Origin: Candidatus Dojkabacteria bacterium
GTDB lineage: Bacteria; Patescibacteriota; Dojkabacteria; GCA-002793355
NCBI GenBank assembly: GCA_015489555.1
Contig: WFZN01000045.1
Location: forward strand, 1-6,589
Length of the DNA: 6,589 nucleotides
Direction: 5' to 3'
Both the position numbers and the translations under genes were made by a program. Below, in pieces: positions 1 to 5,921 of this stretch. The notes below the pieces were generated by a model. It was not told where the DNA came from. It worked only from the letters and a program-made list of their open reading frames with translations, and ran no database searches. Every line of letters begins with the position of its first letter. Position 1 is the first letter of the stretch.

Positions 1-1076
1 GCAAAATATAACCAGGCATTATCTTCTCGTACATGCTTTTCCCAATACAACAAAACATTTAGATATTCTTCGTATTCTAATAATTCTCTAAGATACATAT
101 ATACCCTACGAGCCGTAGGCATCTTAAGTTCCTTTAAATCTAAAGACCTAACTTTAGCTACATATTTATTAAATACCGTATTATATGAAGGCAAGCCTTT
201 AAGACTTACTAATGTCTTAAGAAAATAGCTAGTATACTCGCCCTCCGAATCGCCATCCTCTATAAATCGCCATAGTCTATCCAAATAGATGTCACAGATA
301 GACACCTTAGATTTACCACACCAAAGATGAAAATTAGAATAAATAAACCTTCTCCCAGCCTCTCCCAGTTTATTATCCTTATCAACTTCTAAACATACGT
401 TTAACACGTTTGCATTGCTTGCGGCCACCCCTGTTAGACATAGCTCCTTATTGCTAATTACTCCCATTAATCTGGTCCAATAATTTAGAACAACCGGTGA
501 CACCCTAACGGCATGTTCGATAAAATCGTCCCTTGCCTGTATTGGAACGACCAACCCCAACCTGTATTTAAAACCCAAAAAACTACTTATATTTAAAAAT
601 CCAACCAACAAAATTGCACCGAAGAAGAGCACACAACCTACAAGCCCTCTGGAGGATATTCTTTTATACGATAGACCTGCCAAAATATCTCCCAAGAAAC
701 GCCCGGTAAACAAAAAAATTATAAAAGAAACAGGGAATAAAAGCGCATCCAACCAAAACCCTAACCAAGACCTAATAAATCCTATATAAAAGGATGGGGA
801 TACCTGATGGTTCACGGATCTAAACCCCAAGCAATAGCTGCCAATTCCACCACCCATCATAGCAACAATTGCCATCGCAAAAGACATGGTAACAAAAGTT
901 AGAATAAATACCCATGTTACGCCCTTTAATGGATCTAGCAACAACGTACTGATCAAATTGGACCATGACATTAGAATAAACACGAAAGTTATTATCAAAA
1001 TACTCATGAATATCCCCCCCCAAACGATAGTAAGGAATGAAGCTAAAAGCCGTAGAACTCTATCCTTTAACCACAT
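1..1076 (-). CDS. Multi-pass membrane protein of unknown function (partial, C-terminus off the left edge)
   Basis: The frame is open from ATG at 1076 to the left edge, giving 358 residues with no stop. It is closed upstream by an in-frame TAA two codons before the ATG, so this is the first possible Met. It begins MWLKDRVLRLLASF. Four hydrophobic segments are visible at about residues 10-37, 52-80 (with an MMGGGIG turn), 97-124 and 143-166. A mostly soluble region from about 175 follows, probably cytoplasmic, with cysteines at 213, 228, 253 and 261 (WCGK at 252-255) and a charged, helix-rich end (ELLEYEEY). I recognise no family and assign no function. GAGG at 1091-1094 is a possible but distant ribosome site, 14 nt from the ATG. 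A run of eight G falls at codons 18-21; a later Met at 1007 lies just after it. It is divergently transcribed from the Ig-like/H1-tail gene. The open length and absence of stops make it a real gene; only its role is unknown. Confidence 0.82.
   Translation of the reverse strand, partial: MWLKDRVLRLLASFLTIVWGGIFMSILIITFVFILMSWSNLISTLLLDPLKGVTWVFILTFVTMSFAMAIVAMMGGGIGSYCLGFRSVNHQVSPSFYIGFIRSWLGFWLDALLFPVSFIIFLFTGRFLGDILAGLSYKRISSRGLVGCVLFFGAILLVGFLNISSFLGFKYRLGLVVPIQARDDFIEHAVRVSPVVLNYWTRLMGVISNKELCLTGVAASNANVLNVCLEVDKDNKLGEAGRRFIYSNFHLWCGKSKVSICDIYLDRLWRFIEDGDSEGEYTSYFLKTLVSLKGLPSYNTVFNKYVAKVRSLDLKELKMPTARRVYMYLRELLEYEEYLNVLLYWEKHVREDNAWLYF
1014..1021 (-). repeat. G8 homopolymer inside the 5' coding region of the membrane protein
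   Basis: Eight consecutive C on the plus strand (G on the coding strand) encode part of Trp-Gly-Gly at codons 18-21 of the minus-strand membrane protein. A one-base gain or loss would shift the frame; a Met codon at 1007 lies just downstream. The tract stands out in an AT-rich region. It may be a slippage site or simply a sequencing-error hot spot. Confidence 0.6.
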
Positions 1077-1101
1077 TTTACATTAGCCTACCTCATGGAT
1101 T

Positions 1102-1130
1102 ATGACTTATTCAAGTTTAGCATATATAAT
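1102..1130 (+). promoter_or_regulatory. Promoter with consensus -10, predicted leaderless start at 1137
   Basis: TATAAT at 1125-1130 is a perfect -10 box. ATGACT at 1102-1107 shares TGAC with the TTGACA -35 consensus (4 of 6 matches) and lies 17 bp upstream, the optimal spacing. The box is followed by six bases (ATTACA) and then ATG at 1137, so transcription would start at or next to the A of the start codon and give a leaderless mRNA. There is no Shine-Dalgarno sequence before 1137. The element lies in the 60-bp gap between the two divergent genes; I see no equally good promoter for the minus-strand gene. Confidence 0.6.
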
Positions 1131-1136
1131 ATTACA

Positions 1137-2297
1137 ATGCGACAATTCTTAAAAGAGTTTTTTACACTCGTGACGTATTTACTCCTTTTTATAGTATTCC
1201 TAAACTTCCCCAGTATAATAGCCGCAGACAACCAATGGGAGATACTCAGAAAAGAACTCCAGCTTAATTTTAATGAAACAACTGATGATACAACCCCCAC
1301 TATGACCTTTATTACAAACCCAAACACAGAGCTAAAAATTACACTCGATAATCAAAAAGAATTTAATCAACCCACTTCCCCTTTAATATTACCTAAGCTT
1401 TCGTTTGGGATTCACCGACTTGAGTTTGAGTACAAAACAAATAAAAACATAAAACGCACCGTTACAGTAACATTTTCGGTTGTACCCCCATCTCCTATAA
1501 TAAACAAACAAAAAACCCTATTTATAAAACCCGAACCTCTCTTCTTAAAAGGGACGGCCATGGCAGGAAGCAAAGTCATGTTAATCATAAACTCTCAGGA
1601 AGTGCACTTTGTAACTCCCGAAGAAAACGGGGAATGGTACCTACCTCTTGAGAAAACCCAGCTAGGGAAATATAACATAATGGCATATACATACCATTAT
1701 GGAATCATTAGCAAAGAACCTGATAAGGTGACTCTTGAATATAAATTACCCAAACAACAACCCGAACAACACGAGATAAGAGAGACCTCTCTTTATGATC
1801 AACTCAGAATCTATAAAAACACCTTCTACGGCTTCTTAAACCAAAACAAGCAAACTGTTATAGTGATCGCCATCATACTTGTAGCTGTACTATTACTACT
1901 TTTGTTAATTTACATTAAAATTAGGGCCAAGCATAAATTGGAAGAGAAACCCCTTTCGGAACTTTTAAAAACAAAGCCCAACATACTAAGTTATGATTCC
2001 AAAATTAAAAGTAATGATTCTACAAGAACTTCGACACAACCCAAACCTGACCATACAAAAAAAAGTCACAAGAACAAATCCCCCAAAAAGGTACCCACTA
2101 CGGCAAAAGGAAAAACTAAAAAACCCGCCAAGGCAAAGACCCCTAAAAAGACAACTCCAAAATCTAAAGGATCTCTAAGAAAAAAGGAAAAACAAAAAAC
2201 CAAAACCTCGAGAACAAAACTGAAAAATCAAAAACACGAGACTCCAGCGAGTACTACAATAGATATTGTAAAGGGAGGAAAAATCTCTATCGAGTAA
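1137..2297 (+). CDS. Secreted membrane-anchored Ig-like protein with lysine-rich H1-like cytoplasmic tail
   Basis: 386 residues from ATG 1137. An earlier in-frame ATG at 1095 would add 14 residues, but 1137 places the signal peptide at the N-terminus and fits the promoter just upstream. Order of parts: signal peptide at about 1-30 (basic start MRQFLKEFF, hydrophobic core, PSIIAA before DNQ); an Ig-like beta domain at about 52-117 (LSFGIHRLEFEYK, then FSVVPPSP); a second at about 118-202 (GTAMAGSKVMLIIN, ENGEWYLPL, GKYNIMAYTY); a transmembrane helix at about 240-262 followed by IKIRAKHK; then a cytoplasmic tail of about 124 residues. Residues 297-366 of the tail hold 25 Lys and 3 Arg against two acidic residues, with motifs such as KKPAKAKTPKK like histone H1 or AlgP tails. 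The outside-in topology is inferred from the signal peptide and the positive-inside rule. The function is unknown: cell-surface attachment outside and binding of nucleic acid, ribosomes or acidic lipid inside are possibilities only. Confidence 0.85.
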   Translation: MRQFLKEFFTLVTYLLLFIVFLNFPSIIAADNQWEILRKELQLNFNETTDDTTPTMTFITNPNTELKITLDNQKEFNQPTSPLILPKLSFGIHRLEFEYKTNKNIKRTVTVTFSVVPPSPIINKQKTLFIKPEPLFLKGTAMAGSKVMLIINSQEVHFVTPEENGEWYLPLEKTQLGKYNIMAYTYHYGIISKEPDKVTLEYKLPKQQPEQHEIRETSLYDQLRIYKNTFYGFLNQNKQTVIVIAIILVAVLLLLLLIYIKIRAKHKLEEKPLSELLKTKPNILSYDSKIKSNDSTRTSTQPKPDHTKKSHKNKSPKKVPTTAKGKTKKPAKAKTPKKTTPKSKGSLRKKEKQKTKTSRTKLKNQKHETPASTTIDIVKGGKISIE

Positions 2298-2307
2298 ACA
2301 ACCCAAG

Positions 2308-3519
2308 TTAGTTCCTATAATCAAGAACTCTAGCAACGCTATAAGTACCTGATGAACCTCGCACCACTTTTGCGATAAGACCCAACATAACCATATTACT
2401 CACCAAAGCTGACCCCCCATAACTTATAAAGGGCAAAGGCATCCCAGTAAGAGGCAGTAATGCTACATTTGTACCAAAATGGACCCACGCCTGAATAGCT
2501 AGCAACACAACATAGCCTATAACGAGTAATCTTAGATCCTCCGGCAATTTATCGCTTTGAACCGCTTTAAAAAGATAATAAAACCACACCACAAACGACA
2601 TCAACAGTACAGAACTTATCAAAAATCCGAATTCCTCAAAAATCACTGCAGATATAGAATCAGTAAACGCCGTTGTTTCAACCAAAAACCCTGCTTTTTG
2701 GCGAGACTGCCCTATTCCAACTCCTAACAGTCCCCCTCTGCCTATTCCGATCAAAATGTGATAGATTTGATTACCTGCCCCAAACTTATCTACAATCTCT
2801 CCTGTTGTAAGTAGTCGCAAATATACTCTAATGCGCCAAATCCTGTAAGGCTCTACCAAAATACTTACAATAACTAAGATCACAGCTAGTAGTACTCCGT
2901 ATATTATGTCTTTCTTAATATGCTTATCTTTGCGCCCAGCATACACATATACAACCAAAACTGCGACAAGGACAATTCCCATAGAGCTTAAATCTGGCTG
3001 CAACAGAACCAACAATAATGGTAAACCAGCGCTGACCAACACAGGAGCAACATGTTCATACAGATGCAGCCTGTAACTTTTACACGAGTGCCGCCTAAAA
3101 ATCTTTGGTAACATAAAGGCTAAATATCCGAGCAAAGAAAACTTAAGCAATTCTGTAGGATGGATATTAATAGGCCCCAAACTAAACCACCTCTTAGCCC
3201 CATTTATAGGTGAAGTAAAAAGTACTAATAACAGTAAAACCATAGTAACCATATAACTTACTCTAACAAATTGTTTTACCAAACGATTAGGAACGAGAAA
3301 GTACACTATGAAAAATGTAAAAATTGCGATTATACGCCACATCACATCTAACTTTACAAAATAAAGCGGATCACCTTTTAAAAACTCCCCCATGAATTTA
3401 CTAGCTGAGAATACCTCAAGAAACCCTATAAAAAGCCATATAAATGGTAACACTATAAGCCACAATCGCTGCGCTACATTCGTATTAGCCCCAGCTAACT
3501 TATTAAACCTTTGATACAT
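2308..3519 (-). CDS. ftsW: FtsW/RodA/SpoVE-family peptidoglycan glycosyltransferase (probably FtsW)
   Basis: This SEDS-family integral membrane enzyme polymerises lipid II into glycan strands together with a class B penicillin-binding protein, in division (FtsW) or elongation (RodA). Numbered from Met at 3519 (403 residues) it has about ten hydrophobic segments and the family blocks: INGAKRWFSLG at 105-115, HPTELLKF at 120-127 (usually QPSE), LLQPDLSSMGI at 172-182, and the loop FLVETTAFTDSISAVI with EE at 295-296. D287 in that loop aligns with the catalytic Asp of RodA/FtsW. The C-terminal signature LPFISYGGS is at 362-370. LLPLTGMPLPFISYGG favours FtsW over RodA, but context does not decide. 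A longer form from ATG 3552 (414 residues) would overlap the kinase gene by 26 bp. I prefer 3519 because it leaves a 7-nt gap and sits six bases after a perfect TATAAT. It is the last gene of the run and converges with the Ig-like gene 10 bp away. Confidence 0.93.
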   Translation of the reverse strand: MYQRFNKLAGANTNVAQRLWLIVLPFIWLFIGFLEVFSASKFMGEFLKGDPLYFVKLDVMWRIIAIFTFFIVYFLVPNRLVKQFVRVSYMVTMVLLLLVLFTSPINGAKRWFSLGPINIHPTELLKFSLLGYLAFMLPKIFRRHSCKSYRLHLYEHVAPVLVSAGLPLLLVLLQPDLSSMGIVLVAVLVVYVYAGRKDKHIKKDIIYGVLLAVILVIVSILVEPYRIWRIRVYLRLLTTGEIVDKFGAGNQIYHILIGIGRGGLLGVGIGQSRQKAGFLVETTAFTDSISAVIFEEFGFLISSVLLMSFVVWFYYLFKAVQSDKLPEDLRLLVIGYVVLLAIQAWVHFGTNVALLPLTGMPLPFISYGGSALVSNMVMLGLIAKVVRGSSGTYSVARVLDYRN

Positions 3520-3525
3520 TCTCAG

Positions 3526-3531
3526 ATTATA
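3526..3531 (-). promoter_or_regulatory. Consensus -10 box within the kinase 3' end, directly before ftsW
   Basis: On the minus strand TATAAT is followed by CTGAGA and ATG at 3519, the same spacing as at 1125-1139. The box overlaps the last codons and TAA stop of the kinase gene. I see no -35 match at 16-18 bp, so the promoter call rests on the -10 and its spacing. It would make ftsW independently transcribed and leaderless. Confidence 0.45.
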
Positions 3532-4282
3532 AATCCTGAAATTGTTTTTCATCTATATTCCCGCATCTTGGACATATATGCACAGGAACAAAACCTTCAT
3601 ATAGATATCCACACCTTAAACATTTCCAGCGATAAACTACATCATAATTTGGATAGAAAGGTATTAACAATTTTATACGTTCTCTAAAAAGTTCGTTATC
3701 AATTAACTTAAAATAAGCCTGTTCTAGATTTAATCCCGTAGTATCTAAGATAATGTCATTATATTCTTGTGGTTTAAAAAGGTCAACATCGTACTGTTTT
3801 AAGTACTGCTGCCTTTCCAATCTGTCTCGTGTTAGTAGTAACTCTTGAATGTCGGCATCACTACCTGAGAAAGTTGGATTTTTTGTCCTAAACCGCTTGA
3901 CCCTATCCGCCATATCTGCCTTTATCCACACCTTTATTACGACCTCGATTCCAGCTTTGGTCACTAACGCAGCTGTTACACGTCCCTCAGCGGCAGATGG
4001 GGTAGTAGCATTGCGTATAAGATCTAGTACACGTTCGTCTACTTTCTTATTAAACTGATCATCCTCTAATAGCCTACGCCCAAATTGTTTATAAAATTTG
4101 TTAAACTCAGAAGAGAATGCAACCTCCTTTGTACATAGACCAAATTCTACACAGAGTTGACGCATTATTCTACCTGCGTAGAAATACTCTAAATCAAGCG
4201 CCGTAGTAAGTTTTTTGGCAAAAGTGGTACTACCTGTACTAGCAAGCCCTCCAATAACAATTACGGGCTTTAGACTTGCCAT
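3527..4282 (-). CDS. cmk: Archaeal-type cytidylate kinase with C-terminal rubredoxin-like domain
   Basis: 251 residues. Predicted to phosphorylate CMP/dCMP using ATP in the cytoplasm. The N-terminal 195 residues match the archaeal cytidylate kinase type (Cytidylate_kin2 family). The P-loop GLASTGSTT is at 12-20 and has Ser where most P-loops have Lys; archaeal members likewise lack it (GLAGSGTTT in Pyrococcus, from memory). Then come YFYAGRIMRQ at 33-42, EGR at 99-101 (NMP-binding region), IKVWIKADMADRVKRF at 116-131, and the lid-side arginines R152, R154 and R157 before YLKQYDVDL, DIILDTT and a final helix. After a linker, residues 219-247 carry C221-x2-C224-G-Y and C237-P-x-C240-G, closest to the rubredoxin domain of rubrerythrins; it may bind iron or zinc. 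The start lies 4 nt after the tsaD stop, with no Shine-Dalgarno; TAACAT at 4289-4294, six bases before the ATG, is a weak -10. Kinase family is confident; enzyme specificity is inferred. Confidence 0.85.
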   Translation of the reverse strand: MASLKPVIVIGGLASTGSTTFAKKLTTALDLEYFYAGRIMRQLCVEFGLCTKEVAFSSEFNKFYKQFGRRLLEDDQFNKKVDERVLDLIRNATTPSAAEGRVTAALVTKAGIEVVIKVWIKADMADRVKRFRTKNPTFSGSDADIQELLLTRDRLERQQYLKQYDVDLFKPQEYNDIILDTTGLNLEQAYFKLIDNELFRERIKLLIPFYPNYDVVYRWKCLRCGYLYEGFVPVHICPRCGNIDEKQFQDL

Positions 4283-4286
4283 TACT

Positions 4287-5270
4287 CTATGTTACCACAT
4301 CTTGATAATTACTCATAGCATAGGCATATCCGGCTATCAAAGCAGCATTATCGCCCGTGTAACGTAGCGGAGGGATATATAATTGCACCTTAGCGGGATC
4401 TAGCCTCTGAGCCAGTAAATCTATCAAACGCTGGTTAGCGCTAACTCCTCCCCCTAATACTACTGTATGTAAACCTGTTTTTTCAATCGCTTTCTCTACA
4501 TTTGCTATAAGGTGTAAAAACGCAACACGCTGAAAAGAAGCTGCTACATCTTGTTTTAAAAATTCCTTATATTCCTTGTATGTTTTTTGGCATAAATTGC
4601 GATACAGATTAATAGTGGCAGTCTTTAACCCCGCAAAGCTTAACCTAATATCCTTAACATCAGCTAGCGGAATAGGCAACTCTATAGCAAACTCATCTCC
4701 GAGCTTAGCTAATGTCTCAATCTTTGGTCCTCCTGGGTATCCTAGCCCTAACTCTCTAGCTACCTTATCAAATACTTCTCCGATAGCATCATCTTCAGTT
4801 GTACCAAGCACCTCAAACTCGGTCGGGGACTTAAACCTAATAATCATCGTATGCCCCCCAGATACAATAACCCCTAACAAAGGAAACTGTGGTTTAGGTT
4901 TTATACTTGGCTCAAGCCATACACCCCAGATATGTGCAATGACATGATTAACCTCTATAAGTTCAACCCCCAAACCTGCGGCTAAGCCGCGTGCGAAGGC
5001 TTCTCCGGTTTTTACAGCGGGAGGCAATCCTATCTTAGCTGCAACAGCCACAGCGTGAGGATTATATTTATCCACGACCTCAATAAGCTCAGGTAACAAC
5101 CCTTGTAAATTCTTAACATGCTCGCGAGCCGCCAACTCGGGAACGACCCCACCATACCTACTATGCTTTTTAGCCTGACTTAGAGTAAACTCATATAGCA
5201 CCTCTTGGCCATTTTCAACTATGGCAACAGAAGTCTCATCACATGTGGTTTCTACACCTAAAATCCGCAT
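4287..5270 (-). CDS. tsaD: tRNA threonylcarbamoyladenosine (t6A) transferase TsaD
   Basis: 327 residues, close to the usual bacterial length. TsaD transfers the threonylcarbamoyl group from TC-AMP to A37 of ANN-decoding tRNAs, working with TsaB and TsaE. The ASKHA-fold Kae1/TsaD signatures are all visible: GVETTCDETSVAI at 5-17, SRYGGVVPELAAREH at 37-51, the metal ligands H109 and H113 in VNHVIAHI, SGGHT at 137-141, DDAIGEVFDKVAR at 160-172, GYPGGP at 177-182, LSFAGLKT at 210-217, GGGVSANQRL at 273-282 and YTGDNAALIAGY with the third metal ligand D307. One deviation: the usual GPGL before the SLxVG segment reads AKIGLPPAVKTG at 78-89. The partner gene tsaB lies upstream in the same run with recO between. 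The start at 5270 follows TATAAT by five bases, with no Shine-Dalgarno, 19 bp after the recO stop. Confidence 0.97.
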   Translation of the reverse strand: MRILGVETTCDETSVAIVENGQEVLYEFTLSQAKKHSRYGGVVPELAAREHVKNLQGLLPELIEVVDKYNPHAVAVAAKIGLPPAVKTGEAFARGLAAGLGVELIEVNHVIAHIWGVWLEPSIKPKPQFPLLGVIVSGGHTMIIRFKSPTEFEVLGTTEDDAIGEVFDKVARELGLGYPGGPKIETLAKLGDEFAIELPIPLADVKDIRLSFAGLKTATINLYRNLCQKTYKEYKEFLKQDVAASFQRVAFLHLIANVEKAIEKTGLHTVVLGGGVSANQRLIDLLAQRLDPAKVQLYIPPLRYTGDNAALIAGYAYAMSNYQDVVT

Positions 5271-5275
5271 TGTTT

Positions 5276-5281
5276 ATTATA
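5276..5281 (-). promoter_or_regulatory. Consensus -10 box directly before tsaD
   Basis: On the minus strand TATAAT is followed by AAACA and ATG at 5270, so a transcript would begin at or beside the start codon. No -35 match is visible at the right distance, and the surroundings are very AT-rich, which raises the chance of accidental -10 matches. A 7-bp inverted repeat (arms 5281-5287 and 5302-5308) overlaps the upstream edge of the box. Confidence 0.45.
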
Positions 5282-5308
5282 TACTATAACTATATAAAAT
5301 AATAGTAT
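5281..5308. repeat. 7-bp perfect inverted repeat at the recO-tsaD junction
   Basis: ATACTAT at 5281-5287 is matched by its reverse complement ATAGTAT at 5302-5308, separated by 14 bases that include the recO stop codon. There is no T-tract, so it is not a classical terminator. It abuts the -10 box of tsaD and could be an operator or a short hairpin, but in sequence this AT-rich chance is a fair explanation. Confidence 0.3.
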
Positions 5309-5916
5309 TCCTCTTTTAAATTACGTAAAAATTTAAGCAACCCTCCAATATTTGTTAAATCAATTTCTCTACCATCTGTGACTTCCCCCGCTGGGTCAGT
5401 CATACACTCACTACAGTAAATCCCGTTTGACGTGGCCATCCCTTTACGTACAATAGCTTTACAACTATTACAAAAAACATAGTTCTCAGGAAGTATATGT
5501 AACTTTAAAACTGTCCAGAGTATTAATGAAGTAAATAAATATAACTTATTAGAGGCTAACACGAGCTTTTCAAGATAATTTACTAGTTCAGCAAATAAGC
5601 TATATTCTTGCATCCAAAACCTTTCCCAAAACCATAACAAGTAATCAAATAAAAACATGTAAGAGTACAACCCCAATCTCGAATAATAACGATTAATAAC
5701 TTTAAACTCCGACAAATACAAGCGGTTCTTTTTGTATATAGATGCATTTATAAGTATTCCTCGACTAAGGAGAGCACCCCTACGACTGTTTCCCGAGTTT
5801 GCGTTCTTAGCTATAACCTCTATAGAACCTAAAATGTGAGAAATCCCTCTTACATACAGATCCTGCCCCCCCTGACGTATACTTGTTACTATAATATCAG
5901 TCGTTAAAAACCTCAT
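5290..5916 (-). CDS. recO: DNA repair/recombination mediator RecO (short, divergent)
   Basis: 208 residues; typical RecO proteins are about 230-260. RecO helps load RecA onto SSB-coated single-stranded DNA in the RecFOR pathway and anneals strands. The N-terminal OB-fold pattern is recognisable: TTDIIVTSIRQGGQDLYVRG, then GSIEVIAKNAN with a basic NSRRG at 43-47 before the GALLSRGILI strand. An alpha-helical middle (about 80-145, rich in Trp, Tyr and Phe) includes the LILWTVLKLHILPE helix, equivalent to the family's LxxLGxxP region. A zinc-type site follows, with C149-x2-C152 and C168-x2-C171. The order OB fold, helices, four-cysteine site and final helix is that of RecO. The start at 5916 lies 5 nt after the tsaB stop and shows neither a Shine-Dalgarno nor a -10 box, so it is probably expressed from the tsaB transcript. 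Identification rests on motif layout, as overall conservation is low. Confidence 0.8.
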   Translation of the reverse strand: MRFLTTDIIVTSIRQGGQDLYVRGISHILGSIEVIAKNANSGNSRRGALLSRGILINASIYKKNRLYLSEFKVINRYYSRLGLYSYMFLFDYLLWFWERFWMQEYSLFAELVNYLEKLVLASNKLYLFTSLILWTVLKLHILPENYVFCNSCKAIVRKGMATSNGIYCSECMTDPAGEVTDGREIDLTNIGGLLKFLRNLKEEYYYFI

Positions 5917-5921
5917 ACTGG

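Noticed and set aside
820..1086. Short open frames on both strands (820-1023 minus and 886-1086 plus)
   Set aside because: Both overlap the 358-codon minus-strand membrane protein in other frames. The minus one starts within codon 18 of that gene, at the edge of the G8 tract, and only becomes relevant if the tract changes length.
1993..2178. 61-codon plus-strand frame rich in Lys and Pro
   Set aside because: A frame-shifted reading of the A-rich lysine-tail coding sequence; composition alone explains it.
2310..2329. Possible bidirectional terminator between the convergent genes
   Set aside because: AGTTC/GAACT forms only a 5-bp stem with a 10-base loop and no T-tract on either side. Too weak to call a terminator.
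3849..4058. 69-codon plus-strand open frame
   Set aside because: Antisense shadow of the cytidylate kinase gene; no start signal or family resemblance.
4576..4947. 123-codon plus-strand open frame
   Set aside because: It lies wholly inside tsaD on the opposite strand. tsaD has every family motif, while this frame gives a low-complexity Ser/Pro/Asn-rich protein without recognisable domains.
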